A stretch of 64,000 bases of DNA, taken from contig JAKSXM010000014.1 of the NCBI GenBank assembly GCA_022575985.1, positions 4,154,001-4,218,000 of the forward strand, written 5' to 3'. Under the pieces are notes generated by a model. The model searched no databases, was not told the DNA's origin, and saw only the letters and a program-made list of their open reading frames with translations. The number at the start of each line of letters is the position of its first letter. The first letter of the stretch is position 1. The position numbers and the translations under genes were made by a program. Positions 23,281 through 36,000 of the stretch are shown in pieces. The stretch comes from Anagrus nilaparvatae. Lineage: Eukaryota; Arthropoda; Insecta; Hymenoptera; Mymaridae.

Positions 23281-24115
23281 AATAATTTAAAAATTGGTCA
23301 TTTTGGACTAAAAATGGGCCTTTAGTTTTTTTACAATAACTATGAATTAGTGTTATAGAATTTCGGTTTACGGTGCTTAAAAAGTTACTTTTACACCAAA
23401 AAAATAAAACTAACCAAAAGTTTTTTTACGTTGAACCAATTAAGGCCCCTGTGTTATAATGGTCTACGTGCAATGATCATTGACTTTAAATGTAAAATAT
23501 CTAATCATGAGACAATTTTAAGAATAAAATAATAATTTTTATTATGTTTTTATTAAGTCTAAAAATTATTTTAGACAAAATATTTAAATTGAACATTTAT
23601 ATCTTTCAAATAACTTATTAATCTTTTGCATTCCAGAAAAATTTTTTTTTTTTTATATTTTTTATGTTAATTTTATTAAGATTTACATGCATTCTTTAAT
23701 TACGTATTGCTACAGATGTATTATACTTATTATATATAGATACTTTATCAGGTATCAGATACTTAAACATTATTATTATGTATAAATACTAAAAGTATTA
23801 CATATTAGTTGAATTTTTAGTTGAATTTTATTTTAATTATTAACTAAATTAAGTAATTATGTGTAAAAAAATTAAATTTATTTTATATGTTTTTGTATAT
23901 TGTAAACACAAAATAAAAAAAAACTCAATAAAAATTATTATTTTATTCTTAACTTTGTCTCATGATTAGATATTTTACATTTAAAAGCAATGATCATTGC
24001 ACGTAGACCATTATAACACAGGGGCCCTAATTGGTTCAACGTAAAAAAACTTATGGTTAGTTTTACTTTTTTGGTGTAAATATACCAAAATTATGTAAGA
24101 AGACTTAACCAGCTT
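23281..24115. mobile_element. Foldback element, family A copy 3 (short)
   Basis: Bases ~23,389-23,548 return inverted at ~23,925-24,085, landmarks being gtgttataatggtctacgtg and its inverse. The spacer is about 375 bp. The outer part (ggtcattttggactaaaaat; ttttacaccaaaaaaataaa) aligns with arm sequence of the 1-1.5 kb element. Its right arm abuts the BEL/Pao pol fragment, whose N-terminus is missing at this junction. Confidence 0.75.
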
Positions 24116-24119
24116 AATT

Positions 24120-27019
24120 ATTTCGTAGAGAAAATATAAATTTGTGTTTATTAGTGATTTTAAACAAATGTACAGGCAAATACTCATACATCCTAATGAT
24201 CAATTTTATCAAGCAATTATTTGGAGAGAAAATAAATCTCAACCTATTAAAATTTATGTCCTTAATACTGTAACTTATGGTTTAGTATCAAGCCCTTATT
24301 TGGCCATTCGTTGTCTTAAACAACTGGCTGAAGATGAAAAATCAAAGTATCCTCAAGGAGCTGATCTTATAAATAATGAAGTGTATATGGATGATTCCAT
24401 ATCTGGTGGACATACCTTTTGAAGAAAGATTAGAAAAAATAGATCAATTTAAATCTATTTGTAAATTAGGAGGTTTGGAACTTCATAAATACTTATCTAA
24501 TAACCAAAAAATCTTAGAATTTATTGATGTTAATGATAGAGCTCTCTCAGATTCTGAATTTAATGAAAAATTTGCTTCAGGTATATTAGGTTTAAAATGG
24601 AATCCTAAAGGTGATTTTTTCTTTTTTCAAATAAACTTATCTAATATTGAAGATTTAAGGAAAAAATTATCTAAAAGACAAGTTTTAGCAAATATTGCTA
24701 AACTTTTTGATCCTCTTGGGTTATTTCCCCCAGTAATTATAACTTCTAAAATATTTATGAAAAAACTATGGTTGCATAAATTAACTTGGGACTGTCAATT
24801 ACCCGATTATTTAGTTTCTGATTGGATATCATGGTATAATAAGTTACATTTAATTAATTCGATAAAAATTAACCGTTGGTTTAATTTTTCTCCGGAAGTG
24901 CCCATAATAGAAATACATGGCTTTGCAGATGCTCTTAAGTCAGCTTATGCTGCAGTAGTTTATTTGAGATTAATTTATGGTAATGGTGTAACTTTTGTAA
25001 ATCTTTTGCAATTAAAAACTAAAGTTGCTCCAATCAAAAAATTTTCCACAATTCCTAAATTAGAATTATGTGCAGCCATTTTATTGGCAAGATTAGTTAA
25101 AAAATTATTATTAGACTTAGATTTACCTGAATGTTATGTTCATTTATGGACTGATTCTAAAGATGTTTTTTATTGGTTACGTGATGATCAATCTAAATGG
25201 AAAATTTATATTGGAAATAGAAGTTCAAAAATTCATAATTATGTTCCTCAAACTCAGTGGCGTCACGTAAAATCTAAGGAAAATCCTGCTGATTGTGCGT
25301 CACGTGGCTTATCTGTTGATGAATTTATTAATTTTGATTTATGGTGGAAAGGTCCAACTTGGATTATCCTAATAGTGAACCATTTCAATTTATTTCTGAA
25401 CCAAACAATGTAGAAATAGTGTATACTATAAGTTCGCATACTTGTAGTTATGTTAATGAGACTACTTCTGTTGTTTCAAAATATGGTGATTTGGGAATTA
25501 ATAATAAATATTCTAGTATAAATAAATTACTTACAGTTATAGGTTATGTTCTTCGATTCATATCTAAATTACTTACTAAAACAAAATCGCGGTTATTAAA
25601 TAAATCTAATTTATTTGCTAATAATTGGTTTTGTGGTAATATTTACGAAATACAGGAAAGGTTAAATGCATTTGAAATTATCAGAGCTAAATTAGTATGT
25701 ATATTCTTAATACAACATATATATTACTATAAGCAATTTATATCGTTGTTGAATCCACTGATAATTTGTCAAATTTAGATCCCTATGTTGAAGATAATTT
25801 ATTAAGAGTAGGTGGTAGATTATGTAATGCATTATTACATCCTGATGAAATGCATCCCTTCATCTTACCATATGATTCACATTTGTCGTATTTGATAGCT
25901 TGTCGTGTTCATTACATTCAAACAATCCATGGTGGTTTAAAATTATCTTTAGGTACTTTACGTCAACAATGTTGGGTTATAAAAGGTCTATTTGTGATTA
26001 AAAAAATTATTAGAGAATGTGTAACTTGTTGAAGATATAGAGGTAGCACATTAAATCAAAAAATGGGAAATTTGCCTTCTTTTAGACTTAAATCAGGTTT
26101 AGATGTCTTTATCATGTAGGTATAGATTATGCAGGCCCATTTAATATAAAAGCATCTAAATATCGTGGTATAAAGACTTATACATTGCATTATTTATTTG
26201 CTTAAATACTCGTGCTATTCATCTTGAATTAGTTGAGAGCTATAATAGTGCAGATTTTATCGCTGCATTTCGTAGATTTACTTCTACTAGAGGGGAATGT
26301 CTTAACTTATATTCTGATCAAGGTACTACTTTTGTAGGTGCCGCTAAAGAAATTTCTAATCTATTCAAAAAATCTTCTGAACATATGAAGATATCATGCA
26401 TGTTCTTAAATATGAAAATGTAACTTGGCATTTTAATCCACCTGCAGCTCCTAACTTCGGCGGATCCTGGGAGGCAGCAATAAAATCAACCAAGTATCAT
26501 TTAAAACGTGTTATTGCAGATCAGATTTTATCCTTTAATCAATTTAATACATTATTGAAATAAATAGAGGCTTGTTTAAATTCAAGGCCAATTTTAGCTT
26601 TAAATAATGATATTACTGATCTGCAAATATTGACACCGTTTCAATTAATAGCTAAGTCAAATAAACCGGCATATATTTTGCCTGATCAAAATTATTTAAT
26701 TAATTCGAAACCACCATTAAAAATATGGCATCGTATTCAATATATATTACAATGCTGGTGGAAAAATTGGTTGCTCGAATATCTGCAATCTTAGCAAACT
26801 CGTGACAAATGGAAAATTGCTCAGAACAATTTATAAGTAGGAGATATAGTTCTTATCACTGATAATAATATACCTCCTGCTAAATGGCCATTTGCTAAAG
26901 TCTTAAAAATATATCCTGGTAGTGATAAATTGATTCGTGTTGTTAAATTACATACAACGAAATCTCAATTAAAAAGGCAAATAAATAAATTGACATTTAT
27001 AAATAAATCTGAAGAGTAA
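24120..27019 (+). pseudogene. BEL/Pao retrotransposon pol (RT, RNase H, integrase), degenerate
   Basis: It begins inside the reverse transcriptase: FISDFKQMYRQILIHPNDQF, TYGLVSSPYLAIR, then the active site YMDDSISG at ~24,387-24,410. A frameshift at ~24,417 leads to 24,376-25,413 with LFDPLGLFPPVI (BEL-type). RNase H follows: EIHGFADALKSAYAAVVYLR, TIPKLELCAAILLARL, LWTDSKDVFYWL, NPADCASRG. After further shifts come DPYVEDNLLRVGGRL, the HHCC integrase finger (H..H..C..C ending RECVTC, then a TGA), and the core with GIDYAGPF, LYSDQGTTFVG and NFGGSWEAAIK (D, D, E). The C-terminal VGDIVLI...KIYPGSDKLIRVVKL ends at 27,019. Gag, protease and the RT N-terminus are absent. Replication enzymes of an LTR element; this copy is dead. 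Confidence 0.92.
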
Positions 27020-27210
27020 ATTTATAGTTTAAAATTTTAAATTTGAAAATGATAAGTGTTAATCAAAAAATATGTACGAACTTAAAATAAAATGTAAATA
27101 ATACAAAATTGTAAATAGAATTTAATTATTTATTGTAAAAATATAAAAATATAATCAAATAATGTATAAATTAAATTAAATTATTTTATATTTTTAAATA
27201 AAATAATTTG

Positions 27211-27491
27211 TGTGGGAGAATATTTGAGAGTGTATAATGTGTATGTATTTTTAAAAGTTATTATATTGCGCATGCGTTAGAACCGTCGGCAGCGTTGGCT
27301 TCACCGGCGCTCTCCTTTTCAGTCACTTCTCTTTCACCATATAATATAGACGTGTATGCAGTACCTTTTTATAAATCTTTTGATTATTTTAATTTTAAAT
27401 ATAATTAATTATTTTACTGCAAAATATTTGTGTTAAAAGTTATTTATTTGCTCTCTAAAATTTATACACCAAGTTATCCTTAATAATTACA
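27211..27491 (+). repeat. Probable 3' LTR of the BEL/Pao element
   Basis: TGTGGGAGAATATTTGAGAG at 27,211 follows the pol stop after ~190 bp of AT-rich sequence. It resembles the TGTxGGGA starts of BEL LTRs. A GC-richer body (27,271-27,330) holds an Inr-like TCAGTCAC. The end at TTACA 27,491 is a guess, because no second LTR is present for comparison. Confidence 0.4.
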
Positions 27492-28145
27492 GTCCAAATC
27501 AAGAAACCTTTTTAAATACGTTTCTGTAATTAATAATTATAACTTTACTAGAGACAGAACTAGGCTCCTTTGAAAACTCTGAATGTGTTGGCATAATCAT
27601 AAATTTGCAGTAAAAAATAATTTTCTTCAGCAACAGAAACAGAAGTAAATTCAAGAAAGCGGAACTCATCCCCTTCGGCTTTTGCTAGTATATATATAAA
27701 TCTTTAATTATGTTTGACCAAACACGATAAACGAGAACACGATAAAAGTGTTTAATAATCGTTTTTACGGCAATAAACGGCAAAAATTACGGTTCAGAAC
27801 ATAGGCGAGGTTTTATTTTGATTGATAGTGACAAAAGATTTTAATAAATGAAAAACTAAATTTCCAAGAAAAAAAATTTTACCAAATTAAAAAAAAAACC
27901 AAAAACAACTGAAAACGGAGTAAAAATTTTTTTATCAAAAAGAATGTCATTCGATTTGAGTATATTTTTTAAAGTTTAGGACTATTATGATATATATTTT
28001 TAATTTTTATCAGTCACTAATTTAGTAAATGAATATAGTAATTAACAGAAGTTTGAATAGCAATTATCAGGGAGAATCTTGGAATTGGTATTCGAGGAAA
28101 GCAACTGACACTTGTGGATCCTAGGGAAGGGTAGTCAAGTTTTGG
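27492..28145. other. Unassigned region
   Basis: AT-rich. It holds short dispersed repeats (acgataaacgagaacacgat at 27,724-27,745). No gene seen. Confidence 0.4.
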
Positions 28146-28516
28146 ATTCCCGGACATTCCCCCGAATATGAATCCCCGAATGGACATTTCCCCGATGACC
28201 TTTTCCCCTATGGCCATTTCCCCGAAGCCGATAACCCGAATGTCTGAATTTACCCGTAAGCCATACCCCCGAAAAATTTTTACCCGAAAAACCACAGAAA
28301 CCCATTTCCCCGAAAATAAAAACAAGAAAAAATCAAAAATTATTTAAACCAAAATTAATTTGTTTTTAAATTATTATTTAAAGAAACCCAACTTCACTTT
28401 ATTTATTTATATATTTTTATTGTAATATTTATTTTAATTCAATTCCGAGATATTGCCCATCATTGTGGAATTAGTATTACTAGCACACTGACTAACCACA
28501 GTAGAACAAATAACAT
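28146..28516 (-). mobile_element. CCCCGAA-repeat element, copy 1
   Basis: A minisatellite-like block (28,150-28,320) of irregular CCCCGAA/CCCGAA units every 15-25 bases is joined to a ~190-bp tail (28,325-28,516) ending at the complement of gttatttgttctactgtggt. The whole 370-bp unit recurs almost identically in opposite orientation at 45,184-45,553. The 102-codon frame through it is a translation of the repeat, not a gene. Transposon class unknown. Confidence 0.75.
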
Positions 28517-29516
28517 GAATTGATAATATATTTTTAACTTTATAGAAAGCTTACACAATACAGCAGAAAAAAATTTTAAAGTTTCAACAATTTAGCAGAA
28601 AAAAAAAAAATTTTTAATTTAAACAATTTAGTAAAATAAATTTTTAAGTTTAAGGAATTTAGCATAAAAAAAATTTTATAGGTTATGTAGTTTTTTCTTT
28701 TTTGTGATTATTTTACTTATAACCTTTAAACACAAATTTTTACTCACACACATTTAGCTCTTCACTCCTTAATTTAATGATTTATTTAAAAAAATTTTAA
28801 ACAACATGTTTTTATGTTTAATATAAAAATTCAAATTTAATAAAAAGAATTTAATAATTTTACAATTGCATGTAATTCAAAATAATTTAATTATATTAAA
28901 TATGTAGTAGAAAAAAAATAACAAAATTAATTTAATATAACTGCTTATTTTCAAAACAGATACTTAAAAAATAATAGTGAGTTTTAAAAGCATCTGTAAT
29001 ATTAAACATAAAAAATATAATAATTTTATAAACAAAACTTATCTTTGATAAAGTGAGCAGACGACAAAAATTTTGTTTCTTGAGGTGGCTGCCATCACTG
29101 ATAATCTCTTAGTTGCGTCTTTTTTGAATGTGCGTAGAGTGCGGACCGATCACGTTTTTTCGGTGCTTGGTACCTTTTTTTCTTTTCTTCATATACATAG
29201 AAAGGCTCTTATTAATGGCGGTAGACCGGTAAAGAACCCGTGATGAACTGCGCGCGCCGACCCGGTCAAGATGTCGAGGAAGAAGCAACAAGCACAAGTT
29301 CTTATGATATGTTGGGGAGGGGGGTTGTATAAACCCGCACCAAATATTTCTGTTTTTCAGCAATGACGTCACTATGATGTATATTACAGCATGATTTTTT
29401 TGTCTTTTTTCCATTGCAAATAACTGCCACTTATTTTTCTCCAAAAGTTTTTTTTGTTCAATTAAATAATTTTTTCAGCTTGACACATTTAAAAATTTTT
29501 AGACAGCACAAGTCAT
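28517..29516. other. Unassigned AT-rich region
   Basis: Mostly AT-rich. A GC-richer patch at 29,100-29,340 has an open frame without recognisable motifs. There is no evidence of a real gene. Confidence 0.4.
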
Positions 29517-30383
29517 ACACACAGAGCCGTAAACTCGGAAATTTTAAAAACAAAACCCTGTTATAGCGTTATTCCGAGTTTTGAAACTTAGTTCTCAGCG
29601 TAAAGAGAATTGAAAACCTGAATCAGACTATTTCTATGGTTTAAAACTCGGAAGTAGGGTTATTCCGGGTTTGCATCTAGACTCCGAGTTTCAAAACCCT
29701 AAAGTAATGAAAAACTAAGTTTTGAAAAACAGAATTGGAGGGAGCGCTTTGCCTTTATGTTAATAGTTTATTTATTTATATTTATATATTTTTATATTTA
29801 CATTTATGTTTATATTTTATAAGTATAAACATATTTAAGTTAATAAAAAATAAAATTAATAATAAAAAAAAATCTTCATAAAATTAAAATTTGTATAATT
29901 TAAAATTGGATCAATTAATAAAGTACTCTTTCTAATTAAACATTGATTTTTTTATACATTTTTTATATATTTTTTTATTTGATAAAAACGATGATTTAAT
30001 TTAAAATAATTTTTATTATTGCTCAAAATTTTAATTTTATGAAGATTTTTTTTAATTATTAATTTTATTTTTTATTAACTTAAATATGTTTATATTATTA
30101 TACATAAAATATAAATATAAATAAATAAACTATTAACATAAAGGCAAAGCGCTCCCTCCAATTCTGTTTTTCAAAACTTAGTTTTTCATTACTTTAGGGT
30201 TTTGAAACTCGGAGTCTAGATGCAAACCCGAAATAACCCTACTTCCGAGTTTTAAAACATAGAAATAGTCTGATTCAGGTTTTCAATTCTCTTTACGCTG
30301 AGAACTAAGTTTCAAAACTCGGAATAACGCTAAAACAGGGTTTTGTTTTTAAAATTTCCGAGTTTACGGCTCTGTGTGTAAGA
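29517..30383. mobile_element. 867-bp near-perfect palindromic element
   Basis: The two arms (29,517-~29,930 and ~29,970-30,383) are inverted copies with very few mismatches; landmarks are acagagccgtaaactcggaa and gagggagcgctttgccttta. AAGTCAT flanks both sides (29,510-29,516 and 30,384-30,390), a probable 7-8 bp target duplication. Only the centre (~40 bp) is unpaired. No coding. The low arm divergence suggests recent origin or conversion. Confidence 0.85.
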
Positions 30384-31164
30384 AAGTCATGAGAAAAAAA
30401 AAGTTGAAAAAAATCTGGCGAAACAAATTTTCTGGATGTTTTGAAGCTATCGTCGAGGAGAAAAAAAAGTGAAATAAGTCAAAATGGAAATTTTTTTTTT
30501 TTTAGTAGTTTGGGTAAAAATAAAAGTTATTCCCAATCATATTTATATATAATAAGTTGAATGGTTCTGAGTTATTTCAGGTTGAACTGGACAGCTGAAA
30601 TCAAAAAAATTGAAAAATTCAACTTTGGAGCAGCCGTATCACAAAATTATGCATCAGGAAGTGTAAAGTATGAGTGATTCTACAAATCCCAGGTAAAAAG
30701 CGACCCAAAAAAAATATTTTTTATTTTAAAAGTCTAATATCAGCGCTTTGTATGCTTTAATATAAAAAAAAGATGACAATTAGCATCCGCATATGAAAAG
30801 TGGGGGTAATGTAAAGATGGTTTGAAAATTTATTTGATATCATTTACTCGAAAAAAGGTCGATAAAAATCCAATTATTTTTTATTTTTTTTGTTTTTCAG
30901 CTGGTCGTTCCTCCCTGGACGTGCCCGTATATATATACTAGTTGCCTCCGGCTCACTTCGCTCACCACGTCAACCGCTAAGGGGGGCAACACCGCCCTAG
31001 ACCCCAGCAACTTGATTTTTCCAAAGATATTTTGTTTTAGGTTACTCAATATTTTTTATAACCTTTTTTGTACCCGAAGTATTATCTAAAATTTACTATA
31101 TCATAAAAATTACAGACTTTGGAACTCAGGCAGATAATTAATGATCAGCAATACAAAACTTGCG
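30384..31164. other. Unassigned region with a GC-rich patch
   Basis: At 30,930-31,010 an actagttgcctccggctcac stretch followed by GC-rich sequence looks like the 3' tail of an unidentified interspersed repeat; a similar tactagctgattggcctcgc lies at 31,422. No gene. Confidence 0.35.
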
Positions 31165-31320
31165 TTCCCACCCATTCCCCCGAATACCAATCCCCGAATG
31201 GACATTTTCCCGATGACTTTTTCCCCTACGACCATTTCCCCGAATTTAAAAAACGGACAGTTCCCCGAGAAACCTTATACCCGAAAATCTTTTACCTAAA
31301 ACGTTTTACCCGAAAATAAA
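31165..31320 (-). repeat. CCCCGAA-repeat element, copy 2 (partial, diverged)
   Basis: It has the same order of units as copies 1 and 3 (gaataccaatccccgaatgg; cccctacgaccatttccccg; ttttacccgaaaataaaaaa), but the tail portion is missing or unrecognisable. Confidence 0.7.
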
Positions 31321-31739
31321 AAATTACATTATATTTTAAATGACATTATATATTATATTTTTATTTTTAAATTTCAATAATTATTATACTTTTTTTTACA
31401 ATTTTTTTAAAATTATTATTACTAGCTGATTGGCCTCGCGATGCTCGGCTTAACCAAATAAAAACTCTTGTGCATTAATTTTTTTATATTTTAATCATAT
31501 GTAGTTAATTATAATAAATTTAATCATACATGATTAAAATGCAATTTAATTTTATTTAAAAATGAATGAGAACAGAATTAATTTTATACTTCTAAAATTA
31601 ACAAAAAAATTTTATAATTCATATTAAGAAAAAGTTACATGATTATTTATAAATATTTATAACTAATGAGGTATATTTTATAACATAAATAATTATTGAT
31701 AATAAATAATAATTGAAAATAAAATATAGTAATATGCAG

Positions 31740-33078
31740 TTTTTTTAACAAAATTTGTAGTTTTTTTCATACTGTAGACAATGAATATTTGAATATTTTC
31801 AATTTTCATACACATCACAACTGATATTGTAGACAATCAATATGAATATGACTATAGAATGAAATTTTCATAATTTTTTATTGTTCATAAATAGGACAGG
31901 CGATATCCATTTCACTCTATGGTGAAATTTTTTTAGCTTTTTCATAAATAAAACAGCCAACAATATAGATTGAAAATTTTGAATTTTTTTCATAATGTAG
32001 ACAGCCAATATAAATTTTACTATTGAGTGAAATTTTTATATTTTATGTTTTTTCATAAATAGTATAGCCGATATCCATTTTACTCTATGGTAAAATTTTT
32101 GGTGTTTTCCATATATAAAACAATATAGATTGAAATTTTTGCTGTTTTTTTATATTGTAGACAATCAATATGAATTTTACTCTAGAGTGAAATATTTATG
32201 ATTTTTTTTTGTTCATAAATAGGACAGAAGATATCTATTTTACTTTATAGTGAAATTTTTTGGGATTTTTCATATATTAAAAAGGTCAACAATATAGATT
32301 GAAATTTTTTCAGTTTTTTCATATTGTAGACAATCAATATGAATTTTACTATCGAGTGAAACTTTTATAATATTTTTTATAAACTTTTATAATTTTTATA
32401 ATGTTTTCATAAATAGGACAGCCGATATCCATTGTACTCTATATATGGTGTAATTTTTGAGTTTTTTCCTATATAAAACAATTAACAATATAGATTGAAA
32501 TTTTTGCTGTTTTTTATATTGCAGAGAATCAATATTAATTTTACTCTAGAGTGAAATATTTATAATTTTGGTTCCTCATAGAGAACCCATTGTTTTAGGT
32601 AAAATGTTTATTTCTGATTTTTTGACATATACGCACGTTTTAAGACCTCAGGATGCTAAAAAACCAGTTTTAAAAAAAAGTATGCATGTGTGTGTGTGAG
32701 TGTATGTATGTATGTATGTAGCACTGTCACCGGTGATATTTCACAACCAGTATGACATTAAGACCTATTTTTTTTATAAAATTTTTTTCACCAAAAAATC
32801 TCCAGGTACTTTTTTTTTTTTTTAATTTGGATGTAATACCTCATTTTTTTCCATGCGAGCAAATTTTTGTAGTATTTTCATATCGTAAACAGCCAATATG
32901 AACTTTACTATACAATTAAATTTTTTAAATTTTTGTTTTTTTTATTCTTAGGACTGCCGATAACTATCTTATTTCATAGTGAAATTTTTTGAGTTTTTTC
33001 ATATATAAATAGCCAACAATATAGATGGTAAATTTTTTAGTTTTTTCATATTGTAAACCACCAATATGAATTTTACTA
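31740..33078. repeat. ~165-bp satellite, left piece
   Basis: Recurring blocks: ttcataaataggacagccga then tatccattttactctatgg; and attgtagacaatcaatatga then attttactctagagtgaaa. The first block appears at about 31,885, 32,054, 32,213 and 32,408, a period of ~160-195 bp. The array continues at 36,112-36,380 after the inserted palindrome. Reverse-orientation traces (aaatggatatcagctgtcct) occur at 43,190 and 44,448. Confidence 0.75.
32690..32860. repeat. Fragment of the ~155-bp satellite with a TG/TATG microsatellite
   Basis: A tgtgtgtgtgag/tatgtatgtatg tract leads into ggtgatatttcacaaccagt and ggatgtaatacctcattttt, matching monomers at 4.1-5.4 kb. Confidence 0.75.
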
Positions 33079-36000
33079 CTCTAACAAAAATAACCACGTA
33101 GTCCGACTCCCTAAATCAGGGAGTCCGACTCCCTGTTTTAGAGAGTTAACTCCCTGATTTAGGGAGTTAACTCCCTGAATTAGAGAGTCCGACTCCCTGA
33201 ATAAAATAAATTAAAAACATGAAAAAAGAAACTTTCCACATTACCTGGGGGTTTTCCAGGTTCAGAAAAACGTTTTTATTAAAGAAAATTTTCATTTTTT
33301 TACCCCAGAATATTTTCCCATTTTCCAAGATGGCGGATCGTAAAATATATTAAAAAAAACTTTCTACATTACACGGGGGTTTTCCAGGTTGAGAAAAACG
33401 TTTTTATGAATGAAAATTTTCTTTTTTTCACTCCTGAATATTTTCCGATTTTCCAAGATGGCGGATCTACAAACTAAAAAAAAGGAACTTTCTACGTTAC
33501 CTGGGGGTTTTCGAGGTTGAGAAAAACGATTTTCTGAATGAAAATTTTCATTTTTCACTCCAACATGTTTTCTGATTTTCCAAGATGGCGGACCAAAAAA
33601 AACAGGAAAAAACAACTTTCTACATTACCTGGGGGATTTAGAGGTTGAGAAAAACGATTTTCTGAATGAAAATTTTCAATTTTTCACCACAACATGTTTT
33701 CCGATTTTCCAAGATGGCGGACAAAAAAACAGGAAAAAAAACTTTCTACGTTACCTGGGGGTTTTTGAGGTTGAGAAATACGATTTTTCGAATGAAAATT
33801 TTCATTTTTTCACCCCAACATGTTTTCCGATTTTCCAAGATGGCGGACCAAAAAAACAGGATAAAACGAATTTCTACGTTACCTGGGAGTTTTCGAGGTT
33901 GAGAAAAACGAATTTATAAATGAAAATTTTCTTTTTTTCACTCTAGCATATTTCTGATTTTCCAAGATGGTGGACCAAAAAAACAGGAAAAAACAACTTT
34001 CTACGTTACCTGGGGGTTTTCGAGGTTGAGAAAAACGATTTTCTGAATGAAAATTTTCATTTTTTCACCACAACATGTTTTCCGATTTTCCAAGATGGCG
34101 GACAAAAAAAACAAGAAAAAACAACTTTCTACGTTACCTGGGGGTTTTCGAGGTTGAGAAAAACGAATTTATAAATGAAAATTTTCTTTTTTTCACTCCA
34201 GCATATTTCCGATTTTACAAGATGGCGGATCAAAAAACTAAAAAAAAGGAACTTTCTACATTACCTGGGGGTTTTAGAGGTTGAGAAAAACGAATTTATA
34301 AATGAAAATTTTCTTTTTTTCACTCCTGAATATTTTCCGATTTTCCAAGATGGTCGATCAAAAAACTGAAAAAAATGAACTTTCTACATTACCTGGGGGT
34401 TTTAGAGGTTGAGAATAACGTTTTTATGAATCAAAAGTTTAATTTTTTCACCCCAGCATATTTCCGATTTTCCAAGATAGTGAAACAAAAATAGCTAATA
34501 AAAATAATAAGATCGTATATTTCCCTAAATTCAGTGACTTTACTTCTGAATAAAATGAAATAAAATAATATGTAAATAAAATATATTTAATTTTGCAAAT
34601 ACATGTCAAAAATTACAGCATTAGAATTTTAAAATAGGCATAACAAGTTCCTAAATAAATAAGTACAAGGAGTGTTATTAATTGAAATTAATAAATTGTT
34701 TTTTTTTAATGATTAACATTGGAATTAAATATGCCTTTGAAGATTAAATTTTTACATATGTATATGCTTGCATATATGTCAATTTTTTTATTTTATTATA
34801 TTTTACAATTGAATACATTTTTTTACAAATTTCTTATTTTCTGTGTTTTAATCCACCATTTTGAAAAATCGGAAAATATTTAGGATTGAAAAAATGAAAA
34901 TTTTAATTTATAAATTTGTTTTTCTCAACCTCTAAAACCCCCAGGTAATGTAGAAAGTTCCCTTTTTTCAGTTTTTTTTACCGCCATCATGGAAAATCGG
35001 AAAATATTCAGGATTAAAAAACGAAAATTTTCATTCAGAAAATCGTTTTTCTCAACCTCGAAAACCCCCAGGTAACGTAGAAAGTTGTTTTTTCCTGTTT
35101 TTTTGGTCCGCCATCTTGGAAAATCAGAAATATGCTGGAGTGAAAAAAAGAAAATTTTCATTTATAAATTCGTTTTTCTCAACCTCGTAAACCCCCAGGT
35201 AACGTAGAAAGTTTTTTTTCCTGTTTTTTTTGTCCGCCATCTTGGAAAATCGGAAAACATGTTGTGGTGAAAAATTGAAAATTTTCATTCAGAAAATCGT
35301 TTTTCTCAACCTCTAAAACCCCCAGGTAATGTAGAAAGTTGTTTTTTCCTCTTTTTTTTGGTCCGCCATCTTGGAAAATAGGAAAACATGTTGGGGTGAA
35401 AAAATGAAAATTTTTATTCAGAAAATCGTTTTTCTCAACCTCGAAAACTCCCAGGTAACTTAGAAAGTTCCTTTTTTTCAGTTTGTAGATCCGCCATCTT
35501 GGAAAATCGGAAAATATTCAGGAGTGAAAAAAAGAAAATTTTCATTGATAAAAACGTTTTTCTCAACCTGGAAAACCCGCGTGTAATGTAGAAAGTTTTT
35601 TTAATATATTTTACGATCCGCCATCTTGGAAAATGGGAAAATATGCTGGGGTGAAAAAATGAAAATTTTTATTCAGAAAATCGTTTTTCTGAACCTCGAA
35701 AACCCCCAGGTAACGTAGAAAGTTCCTTTTTTTTCAGTTTGTAGATCCGCCATCTTGGAAAATCGGAAAATATTCAGGAGTGAAAAAAAGAAAATTTTCA
35801 TTGATAAAAACGTTTTTCTCAACCTGGAAAACCCGCGTGTAATGTAGAAAGTTTTTTTAATATATTTTACGATCCGCCATCTTGGAAAATGGGAAAATAT
35901 GCTGGGGTAAAAAAATGAAAATTTTCTTTAATAAAAACGTTTTTCTCAACCTGGAAAACCCCCAGGTAATGTGGAAAGTTTCTTTTTTCATGTTTTTAAT

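Noticed and set aside
28017..28325. Gly/Ile-rich frame also seen at 45,374-45,562
   Set aside because: Translation of the CCCCGAA minisatellite; present because both copies of the element are near identical.
29109..29444. 111-codon minus-strand frame in a GC-richer patch
   Set aside because: No recognisable domain, no splice or promoter context; kept only as unassigned sequence.
33364..35161. Open frames repeating FPRWRTKK/LGVFEVEKN
   Set aside because: They follow the ~127-bp units of the palindromic element in both arms and vary with unit indels; repeat artefacts.
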